Shown: positions 17,157 to 26,149 of the stretch, piece after piece
Layout: each line of letters opens with the position of its first letter
Position numbering within the stretch: the first letter of the stretch is position 1
Assembly: GCA_003280265.1 (NCBI GenBank)
Contig: QCFJ01000007.1
Location: 1 to 43,194 of the forward strand
From: Prochlorococcus sp. AG-363-G03
Lineage (GTDB): Bacteria > Cyanobacteriota > Cyanobacteriia > PCC-6307 > Cyanobiaceae
DNA length: 43,194 nt
Direction: 5' to 3'
Translations under genes and position numbers: made by a program
The notes under the pieces: model-generated
Told to the model about the DNA's origin: nothing
Database searches by the model: none
The model's input: only the letters and a program-made list of their open reading frames with translations

Positions 17157-17531
17157 TTATTCCTTGGGAGATTTAGCTCCATATTTTGATCTTGACTGTC
17201 TACGGTCTTTAACCCCAGCGGTATCAAGAGTTCCTCTGACTATGTGATATCTCACACCTGGTAGATCCTTGACTCTTCCGCCCCTAAGCAAAACTACGGA
17301 GTGCTCTTGAAGGTTGTGACCGATACCACCGATATAAGCAGTAACTTCAAAACCTGAGGTTAATCTGACACGAGCAACTTTTCTTAGAGCAGAGTTAGGT
17401 TTTTTGGGAGTTGAGGTGTAAACCCTAGTACAAACGCCTCTCCTTTCTGGGCAACCTCGCAAAGCAGGAGATTTTGTCTTTGTTTTTAGAGTCTTTCGCT
17501 CTGTTCTTATTAACTGTTGAATGGTTGGCAT
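17157..17531 (-). CDS. rpsL: 30S ribosomal protein S12
   Basis: 124 residues: [30 protein letters not shown], the decoding-site loop [15 protein letters not shown] and [20 protein letters not shown] (split at GGRVKDLPG). Streptomycin-contact lysines are conserved. First gene of the str operon, divergent from gltB. A 6-bp hairpin sits just upstream of its start (17544-17560). Confidence 0.98.
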   Translation of the reverse strand: MPTIQQLIRTERKTLKTKTKSPALRGCPERRGVCTRVYTSTPKKPNSALRKVARVRLTSGFEVTAYIGGIGHNLQEHSVVLLRGGRVKDLPGVRYHIVRGTLDTAGVKDRRQSRSKYGAKSPKE

Positions 17532-17543
17532 TAATTTTATATT

Positions 17544-17560
17544 TGGTCTGGGTTAGACCA
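17544..17560 (-). promoter_or_regulatory. Hairpin in the rpsL leader
   Basis: Perfect inverted repeat TGGTCT (17544-17549), 5-nt loop, AGACCA (17555-17560), ending 13 bp before the rpsL ATG on the minus strand. Its position suits control of translation initiation or autoregulation. A TTGACC-like -35 lies further upstream, but I could not find a convincing -10. Confidence 0.35.
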
Positions 17561-17809
17561 GATTCAACAAATCACAAGATTACTCGGTCAAGCACCCAAA
17601 TTAGGATTTTCTTTTAATTAATATTTTATTTTTATTCAGGTTCAAGCATAAGGGACGAATTTTGAAAGAAAGTTTTGAAGAAAAAACTTGATGGTCGACA
17701 AAAATGTTTAAGATGTAACTCTAAGAACTATCAAATCAATCTAATCATTCATTTCAAAGCTTACCGATAGCACTTTTGTAAGAAAAGAAAAAATAGTAAG
17801 TTAAAAAAC

Positions 17810-20800
17810 ATGCATCAACGACCCTCAAGATCAAATTGGCCTTATTGCGATAGCAGCTATCCAGATGCCTTTTCTGGGGAAAAAGATTCTTGTGGAGTTG
17901 GGTTCATAGCAAGCGTAGAGGGCAAGCAAAACAATTGGGTCTTGTCTCAGGCTTTACATGGTCTGAGTTGCATGGAGCATAGAGGCGGATGTGGGGGAGA
18001 TAGCGATTCAGGTGATGGCGCTGGGATTTTATGCGAAATTCCATGGTCATATCTAAAGCAAGTTTGGCAAACCGCCAAAGAATGTGAGCCTAAATCATCA
18101 GGCATAGGGATGATTTTCATGCCTAAAGATGAAAAGAATAGGGAACTATCAAAAAATATATGTGAACAAGAAGCTGAATATTTAGGCTTAACTTCTAAAG
18201 GATGGAGAAATGTCCCTGTTGATGATGAAGTTTTAGGAAGACTTGCCAGAGAAAATGAACCCTTTATTACACAATGGATAGTTGATATTCAGGATAAAGA
18301 AATTAATCTTGAGGCTTTGCTTTTCAGACTAAAGCAAAGGATTTCAAATCGGGCAAATATAGAATTAAAAGAAGATAAACTAGGTCTCTATATATGCTCT
18401 TTAAGTAATAAAACAATTGTATATAAGGGAATGGTCAGATCTGAAATACTGGCTCCTTTTTATAAAGATCTACAGGACGATAGATTTAAAGTTTCATATG
18501 CGGTTTACCACAGAAGATTTAGTACGAATACTTTACCAAAGTGGCCATTAGCTCAACCCATGAGACTTTTAGGTCATAACGGAGAAATAAATACACTGCT
18601 AGGAAATATAAATTGGGCGAAGGCAACAGAAACGGATATAAGTTCAGTATGGGAAGACAATGCCAATGATCTAAAACCCATTGTCAATAATTTATTTAGT
18701 GATTCAGCCAATCTTGATTTAACTCTTGAGCTATTGGTTCGAAGCGGCCGACCAATAACTGATAGCTTATTAACACTTATACCTGAGGCTTTTAGAGACC
18801 AACCTGAATTAATAAAAAAACCTGAAATCACTGCTTTTTATGAATACGCCGCAGGGACTCAGGAGCCATGGGATGGGCCAGCATTAATAGTTTTTACTGA
18901 CGGAAGAAACATAGGAGCAACACTTGACAGAAATGGTCTAAGACCAGCTCGTTATTGCATCACTAAAAATGGATATGTTGTTATGGGATCTGAAACAGGT
19001 GTTGTTGAATTAGATGAGAATCAAATTGAAGAAAAAGGTCGGCTAGGACCGGGTCAAATGCTGTCAGTAGATTTAGAAAAAAAGAGGATTTTACGAAACT
19101 GGGATGTCAAAGAAGAATCAGCAAACAGATATCCATATTTAGATTGGTTAAAAGCAAATCGTATTAATATAAATAACCAAAATTGGGAAGTAAATAATAA
19201 ATTTGACAAGCAAGAGTTACTACAGCAACAAATTGCATTTGGATTTAGTGCAGAAGATTTTGATTACATAATTAATAGCATGGCTGCAAATGCCAAAGAA
19301 CCAACTTATTGCATGGGAGATGATATTCCACTAGCCATACTTTCCAAGAAATCACATATTCTTTATGACTATTTCAAACAAAGGTTTGCACAAGTAACTA
19401 ATCCTCCAATTGACCCTCTTAGAGAAAAACTTGTTACGAGCTTAGAAATGCACCTTGGTGTTAGGAAAGCGCCATTATCTCCAAAAGCAGAATCAGCAAG
19501 ACTAGTTCATATTAAATCACCAGTTATTAATGAGAAAGAATTAACTTCAATAACAAAATCTGGTCTTAATTGCAAGAAAATATCTACATTAATTCCTACA
19601 AATGATCCTGAACTAAGCCTAGATAAAGGTATTAAATATCTATGTCAAGAAGCAGAAAATTGTGTAATTAATGGCGGAGAAATACTAATCCTTTCAGATA
19701 GAAATATTAATCGAGAAAAATCATACATTCCTCCTCTTCTAGCTGTTGCTTCAGTTCATCATCACTTGCTTCGCAAGGGACTAAGGTTAAAAGCTTCAAT
19801 AATTATAGATACAGCTCAATGCTGGAGTACCCACCATATAGCCTGTCTAATTGGATTTGGAGCAAGTGCAATTTGTCCATGGTTAACATGGGAAACTACT
19901 CGCCATTGGTGGCAATTACCTAAAACTCAAAAACTGATTTCCGATGGGAAGTTGTCTAATTTATCCATAGAGATTGCTCAAGAAAATGTTAAGAAAGCAA
20001 TGGAGGATGGATTAAGAAAAATACTTTCAAAAATAGGAATCTCTGTTTTAGCAAGTTATCATGGAGCACAAATTTTTGAAGCTATCGGTATTGGTGCAGA
20101 TTTAATTGATTTAGCTTTCAAAGGAACGACAAGTCGTATAGCTGGACTCACTCTTAAAGAATTATCAATCGAGACAATTTCATTTCATAAAAAAGCATTT
20201 CCAGCGCTAGAGCAAAAAAAACTTGACTTTAATGGATTTGTTCAATATCGAAATAGTGGAGAATTTCATTTGAATAATCCAGAAATGTCCAAAATTCTTC
20301 ATGCTGCAGTGAAAGCTGGGCCAGGATATGACCACTTCAAAACTTATCAACAACTACTAGAAAGTCGTCCAGCTACAACCCTAAGAGATCTACTTACTTT
20401 TAAAAAAGCAGCACAGCCTTTACCTCTCGATCAAATAGAGAGTGTTGAGAGCATTTGTCAAAGATTTTGCACCGGTGGCATGAGTCTTGGCGCACTATCA
20501 AGGGAAGCGCATGAAGTTCTTGCAATAGCAATGAACAGAATTGGAGGCAAAAGTAATAGTGGTGAAGGAGGAGAAGATCCCGCTAGATTCAATATCCTTG
20601 AAGATGTTGATGAAAATAATCAGTCAAAAACCTTACCCAATATCAAAGGACTTTTAAATGGAGATACCGCTTGTTCTGCAATTAAACAAATTGCGTCTGG
20701 CCGATTTGGTGTAACCCCTGAATATTTAACTAGCGGAAAGCAATTAGAAATCAAAGTAGCCCAAGGAGCAAAACCTGGAGAAGGAGGTCAATTACCTGGA

Positions 20801-22399
20801 GCAAAGGTTGATGAATACATAGCCAAGCTTCGCAATAGCAAGCCAGGTGTAGCTCTTATTTCACCTCCTCCTCATCATGATATTTACTCTATAGAAGACC
20901 TAGCACAACTTATTCACGACCTGCATCAAATAAATCCAACTGCAAAAGTGAGTGTGAAATTAGTTGCTGAAATAGGCATTGGCACAATTGCAGGGGGAGT
21001 AGCCAAAGCAAATGCTGATGTAATCCAAATTTCAGGACATGATGGTGGAACGGGTGCCTCGCCACTAAGTTCAATTAAACACGCTGGTTTGCCATGGGAG
21101 CTTGGATTAACTGAAGTTCATAGATCTTTATTAGAAAATGGTCTGCGCAAAAGAGTTTTGTTAAGAGCAGATGGAGGTTTAAAAACAGGATGGGATGTCC
21201 TGATTGCGGCTTTACTTGGAGCAGAAGAATATGGTTTTGGAACAATCGCAATGATCGCCGAAGGTTGCATCATGGCGAGGATTTGCCATACAAATAAATG
21301 TCCAGTCGGTGTTGCAACTCAACAAGAAGGCTTAAGAAAAAGATTCCCAGGTTTACCAGAACATGTGGTGAACTTCTTTATCTTCGTAGCCGAGGAAGTA
21401 AGACAATTGATGAGTCAAGTTGGTGTAGCAAAAGTCGAAGATCTTATTGGAAGAACAGATTTATTAATTCAAAGGAACCTAGAACTAACAAAAACAAAAG
21501 AGGTCGACCTTTCTAGCCTTCTCAAACCTTTAGAGAACTCAAAAGATCGTTCATGGTTGAGCCACGAAATAGATGCTCATAGCAATGGAGAAGTTCTTGA
21601 GAATGCTCTTCTCAAAGATGAAGAAATTTCCAATGCAATTAAGACTCAGGGAAGCATCACTAAAGAAATCTCAATAGTTAACACCGACAGAAGCGTTGGT
21701 GCACGGATCTCTGGAGTAATAGCTAAAGAATATGGAAATAAAGGTTTTAAAGGGAATTTAAATTTGATATTTAAAGGTTCAGCGGGACAAAGTTTTGGTG
21801 CCTTTATTTTAAAAGGAATGAATATTTCTTTAGTAGGAGAAGCTAATGATTATGTAGGCAAAGGCATTAACGGAGGCACCATTACAGTTGTTCCTGAAAT
21901 CATCAATCACACATCCAACGCTCAGGTAATACTTGGAAATACATGTTTATATGGAGCAACGGGTGGAAAATTATTCGCCCTTGGAATAGCAGGGGAACGT
22001 TTTGGTGTTCGCAATAGTGGCGCTCATGCTGTTATTGAAGGAGCGGGAGACCATTGTTGCGAATATATGACTGGGGGAGTAGTTGTTGTTCTAGGAAAAA
22101 CTGGAAGAAATATTGGAGCAGGGATGACTGGAGGGATAGCATTTATTCTTGACAAAAAAAATGAACTTGATTTAAGAATAAATAATGAAATTGTTGAGGT
22201 CCATAATCTGACTTCAACAAACCAAGAGCTATTCTTAAAGGAACTAATTATTGAATATCTTCAGAAAACTAAAAGTCCCATAGCAAACAAAATTCTCTCA
22301 GATTGGTCTTCGTGGAAAAAGTTATTTAAGATAGTAGTTCCTCCAAGCGAAAAAAATAAATTAGATATTCAGGGAGCACTGGAGAAAGCGAAAATATAG
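17810..22399 (+). CDS. gltB: Ferredoxin-dependent glutamate synthase (Fd-GOGAT)
   Basis: 1529 residues; also called glsF. It makes two glutamates from glutamine and 2-oxoglutarate, the second step of ammonium assimilation. A 27-residue propeptide precedes Cys28 in KDSCGVGFIAS, the glutaminase nucleophile. The central and FMN domains follow (GGKSNSGEGGEDP, SGHDGGTGASPLSSIKHAG split at SGHDGGTGASP). The [3Fe-4S] cysteines are 1153, 1159 and 1164 (CIMARICHTNKCPVGV), and the C-terminal beta-helix contains GNTCLYGATGGKLF. No gltD-like small subunit is adjacent, consistent with ferredoxin as donor. A GTA-N8-AAC sequence upstream is not a good NtcA site. Confidence 0.96.
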   Translation: MHQRPSRSNWPYCDSSYPDAFSGEKDSCGVGFIASVEGKQNNWVLSQALHGLSCMEHRGGCGGDSDSGDGAGILCEIPWSYLKQVWQTAKECEPKSSGIGMIFMPKDEKNRELSKNICEQEAEYLGLTSKGWRNVPVDDEVLGRLARENEPFITQWIVDIQDKEINLEALLFRLKQRISNRANIELKEDKLGLYICSLSNKTIVYKGMVRSEILAPFYKDLQDDRFKVSYAVYHRRFSTNTLPKWPLAQPMRLLGHNGEINTLLGNINWAKATETDISSVWEDNANDLKPIVNNLFSDSANLDLTLELLVRSGRPITDSLLTLIPEAFRDQPELIKKPEITAFYEYAAGTQEPWDGPALIVFTDGRNIGATLDRNGLRPARYCITKNGYVVMGSETGVVELDENQIEEKGRLGPGQMLSVDLEKKRILRNWDVKEESANRYPYLDWLKANRININNQNWEVNNKFDKQELLQQQIAFGFSAEDFDYIINSMAANAKEPTYCMGDDIPLAILSKKSHILYDYFKQRFAQVTNPPIDPLREKLVTSLEMHLGVRKAPLSPKAESARLVHIKSPVINEKELTSITKSGLNCKKISTLIPTNDPELSLDKGIKYLCQEAENCVINGGEILILSDRNINREKSYIPPLLAVASVHHHLLRKGLRLKASIIIDTAQCWSTHHIACLIGFGASAICPWLTWETTRHWWQLPKTQKLISDGKLSNLSIEIAQENVKKAMEDGLRKILSKIGISVLASYHGAQIFEAIGIGADLIDLAFKGTTSRIAGLTLKELSIETISFHKKAFPALEQKKLDFNGFVQYRNSGEFHLNNPEMSKILHAAVKAGPGYDHFKTYQQLLESRPATTLRDLLTFKKAAQPLPLDQIESVESICQRFCTGGMSLGALSREAHEVLAIAMNRIGGKSNSGEGGEDPARFNILEDVDENNQSKTLPNIKGLLNGDTACSAIKQIASGRFGVTPEYLTSGKQLEIKVAQGAKPGEGGQLPGAKVDEYIAKLRNSKPGVALISPPPHHDIYSIEDLAQLIHDLHQINPTAKVSVKLVAEIGIGTIAGGVAKANADVIQISGHDGGTGASPLSSIKHAGLPWELGLTEVHRSLLENGLRKRVLLRADGGLKTGWDVLIAALLGAEEYGFGTIAMIAEGCIMARICHTNKCPVGVATQQEGLRKRFPGLPEHVVNFFIFVAEEVRQLMSQVGVAKVEDLIGRTDLLIQRNLELTKTKEVDLSSLLKPLENSKDRSWLSHEIDAHSNGEVLENALLKDEEISNAIKTQGSITKEISIVNTDRSVGARISGVIAKEYGNKGFKGNLNLIFKGSAGQSFGAFILKGMNISLVGEANDYVGKGINGGTITVVPEIINHTSNAQVILGNTCLYGATGGKLFALGIAGERFGVRNSGAHAVIEGAGDHCCEYMTGGVVVVLGKTGRNIGAGMTGGIAFILDKKNELDLRINNEIVEVHNLTSTNQELFLKELIIEYLQKTKSPIANKILSDWSSWKKLFKIVVPPSEKNKLDIQGALEKAKI

Positions 22400-22409
22400 A
22401 AAGATAAGA

Positions 22410-22736
22410 ATGCCTATATTTATTAAGACTGAGAAGTTTAAAAATAAAACCTTAGAATTATCTAACAATGAAAGGAAAAAATTTTTATTAATGCATAAAG
22501 AATGGGTCAAAGAGATGAATAAATTAGGCCATTACATCCAGAGCGGATATTTAATAAATGAAAAAAAGATTCCAGGCGGAGGGGGTTTATTAATTCTTGA
22601 AGCTAAGGATTATTTAACAGCAAAAAAAATCATAGCGAATGATCCCATGATAAAAAATGATTTAGTCAACTGGGATCTTCAAGAATGGATATCAATTGAT
22701 CGAAGACAGCAAAAGTTTTCCAATTATCTTGGGTGA
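22410..22736 (+). CDS. YCII-related protein, 108 aa
   Basis: Small soluble protein with the YCII-like (dimeric ferredoxin-like) pattern: a helix with [15 protein letters not shown], a [21 protein letters not shown] strand-loop-strand and [23 protein letters not shown] (split: [19 protein letters not shown]). The family is widespread; the biochemical role is generally unknown. It begins 10 bp after gltB and is probably cotranscribed. Its last 13 bp overlap the end of the converging lipA. Confidence 0.8.
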   Translation: MPIFIKTEKFKNKTLELSNNERKKFLLMHKEWVKEMNKLGHYIQSGYLINEKKIPGGGGLLILEAKDYLTAKKIIANDPMIKNDLVNWDLQEWISIDRRQQKFSNYLG

Positions 22737-23593
22737 GACATCATTAATTTTTTAACTTCTCCAGCGTGATAGCTACTTCGAGTTAATGGTGAACTAATTA
22801 CTTGTAAAAATCCTAATTTATTTTCTCCCTCAATACGGTAACTATCAAATTGTGAAGGAGATACAAATCTATTAACAGGTAAATGTTTTGGTCCTGGTGA
22901 CAGATATTGGCCAATAGTTACTATGTCGACTTTATGTAGATGCAAATCATAAAGAACGCTCAAAATCTCTTCATCCGTTTCTCCTAATCCAGCCATTAAG
23001 CCTGATTTTGTATACACTCTTGGCCAACCTTCACGAACTCTTTTTAATAATTCCAAAGACCTTTCATATTTTCCTTGAGGTCTTACTCTTGGATATAGCC
23101 TTGGAACTGTCTCAATATTGTGATTTAGCACGTTTGGAGCAGCATCCAAAATGACTTTTAAAGCATCCCAATTCCCACAAAGATCTGGAATTAAGACTTC
23201 AATAGAGGTAAAAGGAGATTTGCTTTGAACAGCTTTAATACATTTCAAAAATTGACTAGCGCCACCATCCTCTAAGTCATCTCGATTCACCGAAGTTATT
23301 ACAACATGAGTTAAGCCCATCCTGTAAACAGCTTCACCTAAGCGATAAGGTTCTGATGGATCTAAAAGCCTTTTCGAGTTATCAAATGAGATATCACAAT
23401 AAGGGCATTTCCGAGTGCAAGCAGGGCCCATGATTAAAAAAGTAGCAGTACCCCCTGCGAAACATTCTCCAATGTTTGGACAACTTGCTTCCTGACAAAC
23501 TGTATTGAGTTTTAAATCAACTAATAGATCAGCAACATTGCCAATCCTCTCTTCCTGTGGTGCCTTAACACGTAACCAGTCTGGTTTAAGCAA
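22724..23593 (-). CDS. lipA: Lipoyl synthase
   Basis: Radical SAM enzyme that inserts two sulfurs into octanoyl groups on lipoyl domains. 289 residues. The auxiliary cluster cysteines are C33, C38 and C44 ([12 protein letters not shown]), and the radical SAM cluster cysteines are C59, C63 and C66 (CTRKCPYC). The C-terminal RSSYHAGE carries the serine ligand of the auxiliary cluster. All family hallmarks are complete. Cyanobacteria often have two lipoyl synthases; the LipA1/LipA2 distinction is not attempted here. It converges on gltB and the YCII gene. Confidence 0.96.
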   Translation of the reverse strand: MLKPDWLRVKAPQEERIGNVADLLVDLKLNTVCQEASCPNIGECFAGGTATFLIMGPACTRKCPYCDISFDNSKRLLDPSEPYRLGEAVYRMGLTHVVITSVNRDDLEDGGASQFLKCIKAVQSKSPFTSIEVLIPDLCGNWDALKVILDAAPNVLNHNIETVPRLYPRVRPQGKYERSLELLKRVREGWPRVYTKSGLMAGLGETDEEILSVLYDLHLHKVDIVTIGQYLSPGPKHLPVNRFVSPSQFDSYRIEGENKLGFLQVISSPLTRSSYHAGEVKKLMMSHPR

Positions 23594-23729
23594 AGCTCTT
23601 TTAATAACAAACTAACTTTAGAAAGAATTTCCAGATTGACTTGATTTTTTAACTTCTTCTCAACTTGATAACTAAAAATAAGCTTAAAACAAAGTATTAG
23701 ACTTTCTAGTTTAAAACAATATAAAAAAT

Positions 23730-25511
23730 TTAATTAGGGAGATAGCCTCTGGGTGTTAAAAATTTATTGTTTTTAATAGCACTCTGACTATTACCAATTA
23801 CCAAAATAGTAAACATATCGACCTGATTAAATGGCAAAGTTTCCAAAGTATATATTTCTAGAGTTTCATCTGGCCTCCCAACCTCTCGAGCAATAGCAAC
23901 AGGTGTGGAGGGTTTGCGAAATTCGAGTAATAAATCAACAGTCTTTTTTAACTGCCAATCACGTTTTATTGATTTTGGATTAAAGATTGCAATAACAAAG
24001 TCACCAATAGCTGCGTTTTTGATTCTTCTCTCAATTTGATTCCAAGGAGTCAAAAGATCACTTAAAGAGATAGAACAAAAATCATTCATGAAAGGAGCTC
24101 CTAGTTTTGCAGCAGCCATTTGAAAGGAGCTAATGCCTGGATGAACTTGAAATAAAGGCCTGGAATCAATCTTTTCATTTAGCCAAATCTCGAGAGCCAA
24201 CCCTGCCATTCCATAAATTCCACTGTCACCAGATGAAATAAGAGCAACCCTTGCGCCTTCTTTTGCAAGCTCAAGAGCGTATTCACATCGATCTCTTTCA
24301 AAGGTTAATTTTGAATCAATGCGAACCTGATCAGGCCGACGAATTGACTCCAAATAATCCAAGTAAGGGGTATAGCCAATCCACGCAGCGCACCTAGTTA
24401 AAGCTCGACGTGAATCAGAAGTAAGCATTTCCAAGTCGCCAGGCCCACTACCAATTAAATGCAGTTCACCTTTCTGAGGTGCAAAAGGCTTTGATAGCTC
24501 CACCAATGCAATTGTTACGGCCCCAAACTCATCTTCATTGGAATAAAAGATTTGTTTTTCTTGTATCAACCTTCCACTTTGCGCTCCTAACAAAAGTGCT
24601 GCCGCTTCAGCGACTGAGGCAGTTCCCATTTCATTCAACACTACATTTGAAGGAGTTGGCACGTTGACTTGTGAAAGTTCAGATGCACTAAAAAAATAAA
24701 TTGGCCATTCATTTTTTTTTGACAAATTCAATAATCCTATTTCATCATTTTTTTTATCAATCGTTGCTAAACCAGAGATTGAAAGAAGTGATAAGCCATT
24801 TTGATTCAAAGACTTATCAATTGCTCTTTGAATGACCATTTCATCTGTATTTCTCTCACAGCCAATTCCAATGATTATTGTCGGTGGATGCCATGAACAT
24901 ATATTGGAATTTTCTTGACCTATATATAAGTTGATATTTTCAAAAGAGATTGGATCGTTTTTCGCTAAAAAAGAACAATTGGAACAACCTTTTAATTTTT
25001 GCCATAATTTTGAACCTTGTGATTGAAAAATTATATTTTTTTGCTCTTTAGACTGTCTAATCATTAATTTTCGCCAATCGACATCTGCACCACCTCTCTC
25101 CCAACCCCATCCTTCACCAAAACAATCCAAAGGAATTCTTCTTTCAGTAAATGAATCTGAGGTGCAAATTACTTCTGCCTCTAAAGCAGCGGCCAACTCA
25201 TTAGCAAATGAATCTCCTCCTTGCTTATGGCCTCCTAAAAGAGTAATAACATTTTTAGCTTTTGAATCCATTACCAATATTGCTGGATCATTATGTTTAG
25301 ATCTAACAAAAGGAGATATGAGCCTTACTACAGCTCCGATTGAACCTAAAAAAATTAATTTATTATTGTTCTTCCAATGATCTTTTAAAAAATCAATTGG
25401 CGAGGATTCAACTAATCCTTCAATTTTTTTTTCTAAAAAAAGATTTGAACCATTAGATATAAAGATTTGATCTACATGATTGCTTACTTGCAATCTCTCA
25501 AGCAAAGGCAA
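23730..25511 (-). CDS. cobJ: CbiG-CobJ fusion (cobalt-precorrin-5A hydrolase / precorrin-3B C17-methyltransferase)
   Basis: 593 residues in two parts acting in corrin ring synthesis. The CbiG part has GSIGAVVRLISP (57-68) and LLGGHKQGGD (91-100), then a C-terminal CbiG domain with GIGCERNT (215-222) and GTASVAEAAAL (297-307). The CobJ part begins at about residue 348 with HLIGSGPGDLEMLT and has SSGDSGIYGMAGLALE and AIAREVGRP. The first standard start is TTG at complement 25511. The frame is open upstream and encodes RIAFGFSLSA, a likely native beginning, so translation may start at ATT (25538) or further up. This fusion is common in cyanobacteria; Prochlorococcus makes pseudocobalamin. Confidence 0.9.
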   Translation of the reverse strand: MPLLERLQVSNHVDQIFISNGSNLFLEKKIEGLVESSPIDFLKDHWKNNNKLIFLGSIGAVVRLISPFVRSKHNDPAILVMDSKAKNVITLLGGHKQGGDSFANELAAALEAEVICTSDSFTERRIPLDCFGEGWGWERGGADVDWRKLMIRQSKEQKNIIFQSQGSKLWQKLKGCSNCSFLAKNDPISFENINLYIGQENSNICSWHPPTIIIGIGCERNTDEMVIQRAIDKSLNQNGLSLLSISGLATIDKKNDEIGLLNLSKKNEWPIYFFSASELSQVNVPTPSNVVLNEMGTASVAEAAALLLGAQSGRLIQEKQIFYSNEDEFGAVTIALVELSKPFAPQKGELHLIGSGPGDLEMLTSDSRRALTRCAAWIGYTPYLDYLESIRRPDQVRIDSKLTFERDRCEYALELAKEGARVALISSGDSGIYGMAGLALEIWLNEKIDSRPLFQVHPGISSFQMAAAKLGAPFMNDFCSISLSDLLTPWNQIERRIKNAAIGDFVIAIFNPKSIKRDWQLKKTVDLLLEFRKPSTPVAIAREVGRPDETLEIYTLETLPFNQVDMFTILVIGNSQSAIKNNKFLTPRGYLPN

Positions 25512-25716
25512 AGCGCTTAAAGAAAATCCAAATGCAATCCTTTGGGGAGTTTTTATTAATGTTTTTTTCAGAACGAGAAATAAAATAAATTTTTTATTTA
25601 TCTACACAAGTTAGCCTCTAAAAGAAAGCTTTAGTAAAAATCAAAAATCAAAAACCGTGAAATAGTCTTTAAATAAATTTCTTGAAATCAATAAAAAGCT
25701 GATATCAAGAAATCCT

Positions 25717-25836
25717 ATGGTATTTTTACCTAGCCATTATAGTCAAATTAAAGTTTTCAAGGCCAAGAAAGCAACACATAACATATGTTTTCACGAATTA
25801 ATGTCTATAAAAAGTAAAGCCTCTAGATCTAAATAA
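25717..25836 (+). CDS. Possible tiny ORF, 39 aa, upstream of psaA
   Basis: ATG at 25717 to TAA at 25834-25836. The product is basic (Lys-, Ser- and His-rich; it begins MVFLPSHYSQIK and ends SIKSKASRSK). No clear Shine-Dalgarno and no family. It may be chance in an AT-rich spacer, or a small protein upstream of psaA. Low certainty. Confidence 0.2.
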   Translation: MVFLPSHYSQIKVFKAKKATHNICFHELMSIKSKASRSK

Positions 25837-25930
25837 CTTTTTTCCCTTCGCTCTACTAAAGGCAAAGATTTACTAATTAAGAAAAACCATTGATTCAATG
25901 GCCTCTTAGAAATAAAAGTGTAGAACATTT

Positions 25931-25990
25931 GTTACATGCTTCCGTAGTAACTGACTGTCTACTTTATGCTTATGTCATAACCCTTATATA
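25931..25990 (+). promoter_or_regulatory. Candidate psaA promoter and RpaB-like half-site
   Basis: TATATA at 25985-25990 is a plausible -10 with a weak -35 region near 25962. GTTACAT at 25931-25937, about 50 bp upstream of it, resembles one half of the HLR1 box bound by the response regulator RpaB at photosystem I promoters of other cyanobacteria; the second half is not convincing. Predicted leader length is about 150 nt. Confidence 0.3.
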
Positions 25991-25994
25991 GGTT

Positions 25995-26143
25995 TTCAAG
26001 TAACTTCAAAGGTAGGTCTTGAATTCCTAAAATCTTTCACAAAGTAATCCCACTTGATAAGTAGAATTACTTACTAAAGATTTAACCCTGATCTTTAGCA
26101 AGATTAGGCCCCCAAAAAACCTCGATCACATTCCTAAAGGAAT
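25995..26143 (+). promoter_or_regulatory. Structured psaA leader with hairpin over the ribosome binding site
   Basis: Consecutive stems: TTCAAG (25995-26000)/CTTGAA (26018-26023); AAGTAAT-ccc-ACTT (26042-26055)/AAGT-aga-ATTACTT (26059-26072) with a 3-nt loop; CTAAAGAT (26074-26081)/ATCTTTAG (26091-26098), perfect 8 bp; and ATTCC-TAAA-GGAAT (26130-26143). The last stem covers AGGA, the Shine-Dalgarno 8 nt before the psaA ATG. No T-run follows any stem. The stems are seen directly; a role in controlling psaA translation or stability is inferred. Confidence 0.5.
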
Positions 26144-26149
26144 CACTCG

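Larger units (their letters stand above)
25512..26149. other. Long intergenic region upstream of psaA
   Basis: About 640 bp between divergent cbiG-cobJ and psaA. It holds the probable upstream extension of cobJ (to 25538 or beyond), AT-rich sequence with short repeats to about 25900, a possible 39-codon frame (25717-25836), a GTTACAT half-site like the RpaB/HLR1 box (25931-25937), a candidate psaA promoter (-10 at 25985) and a series of hairpins in the leader (25995-26143). Confidence 0.6.

Noticed and set aside
17715-17728. GTA-N8-AAC upstream of gltB as an NtcA binding site
   Set aside because: The second half is AAC rather than TAC, and the nearest -10-like hexamer (TAATCA, 17742) is only 13 bp away, not the roughly 22 bp needed for an NtcA-activated promoter.
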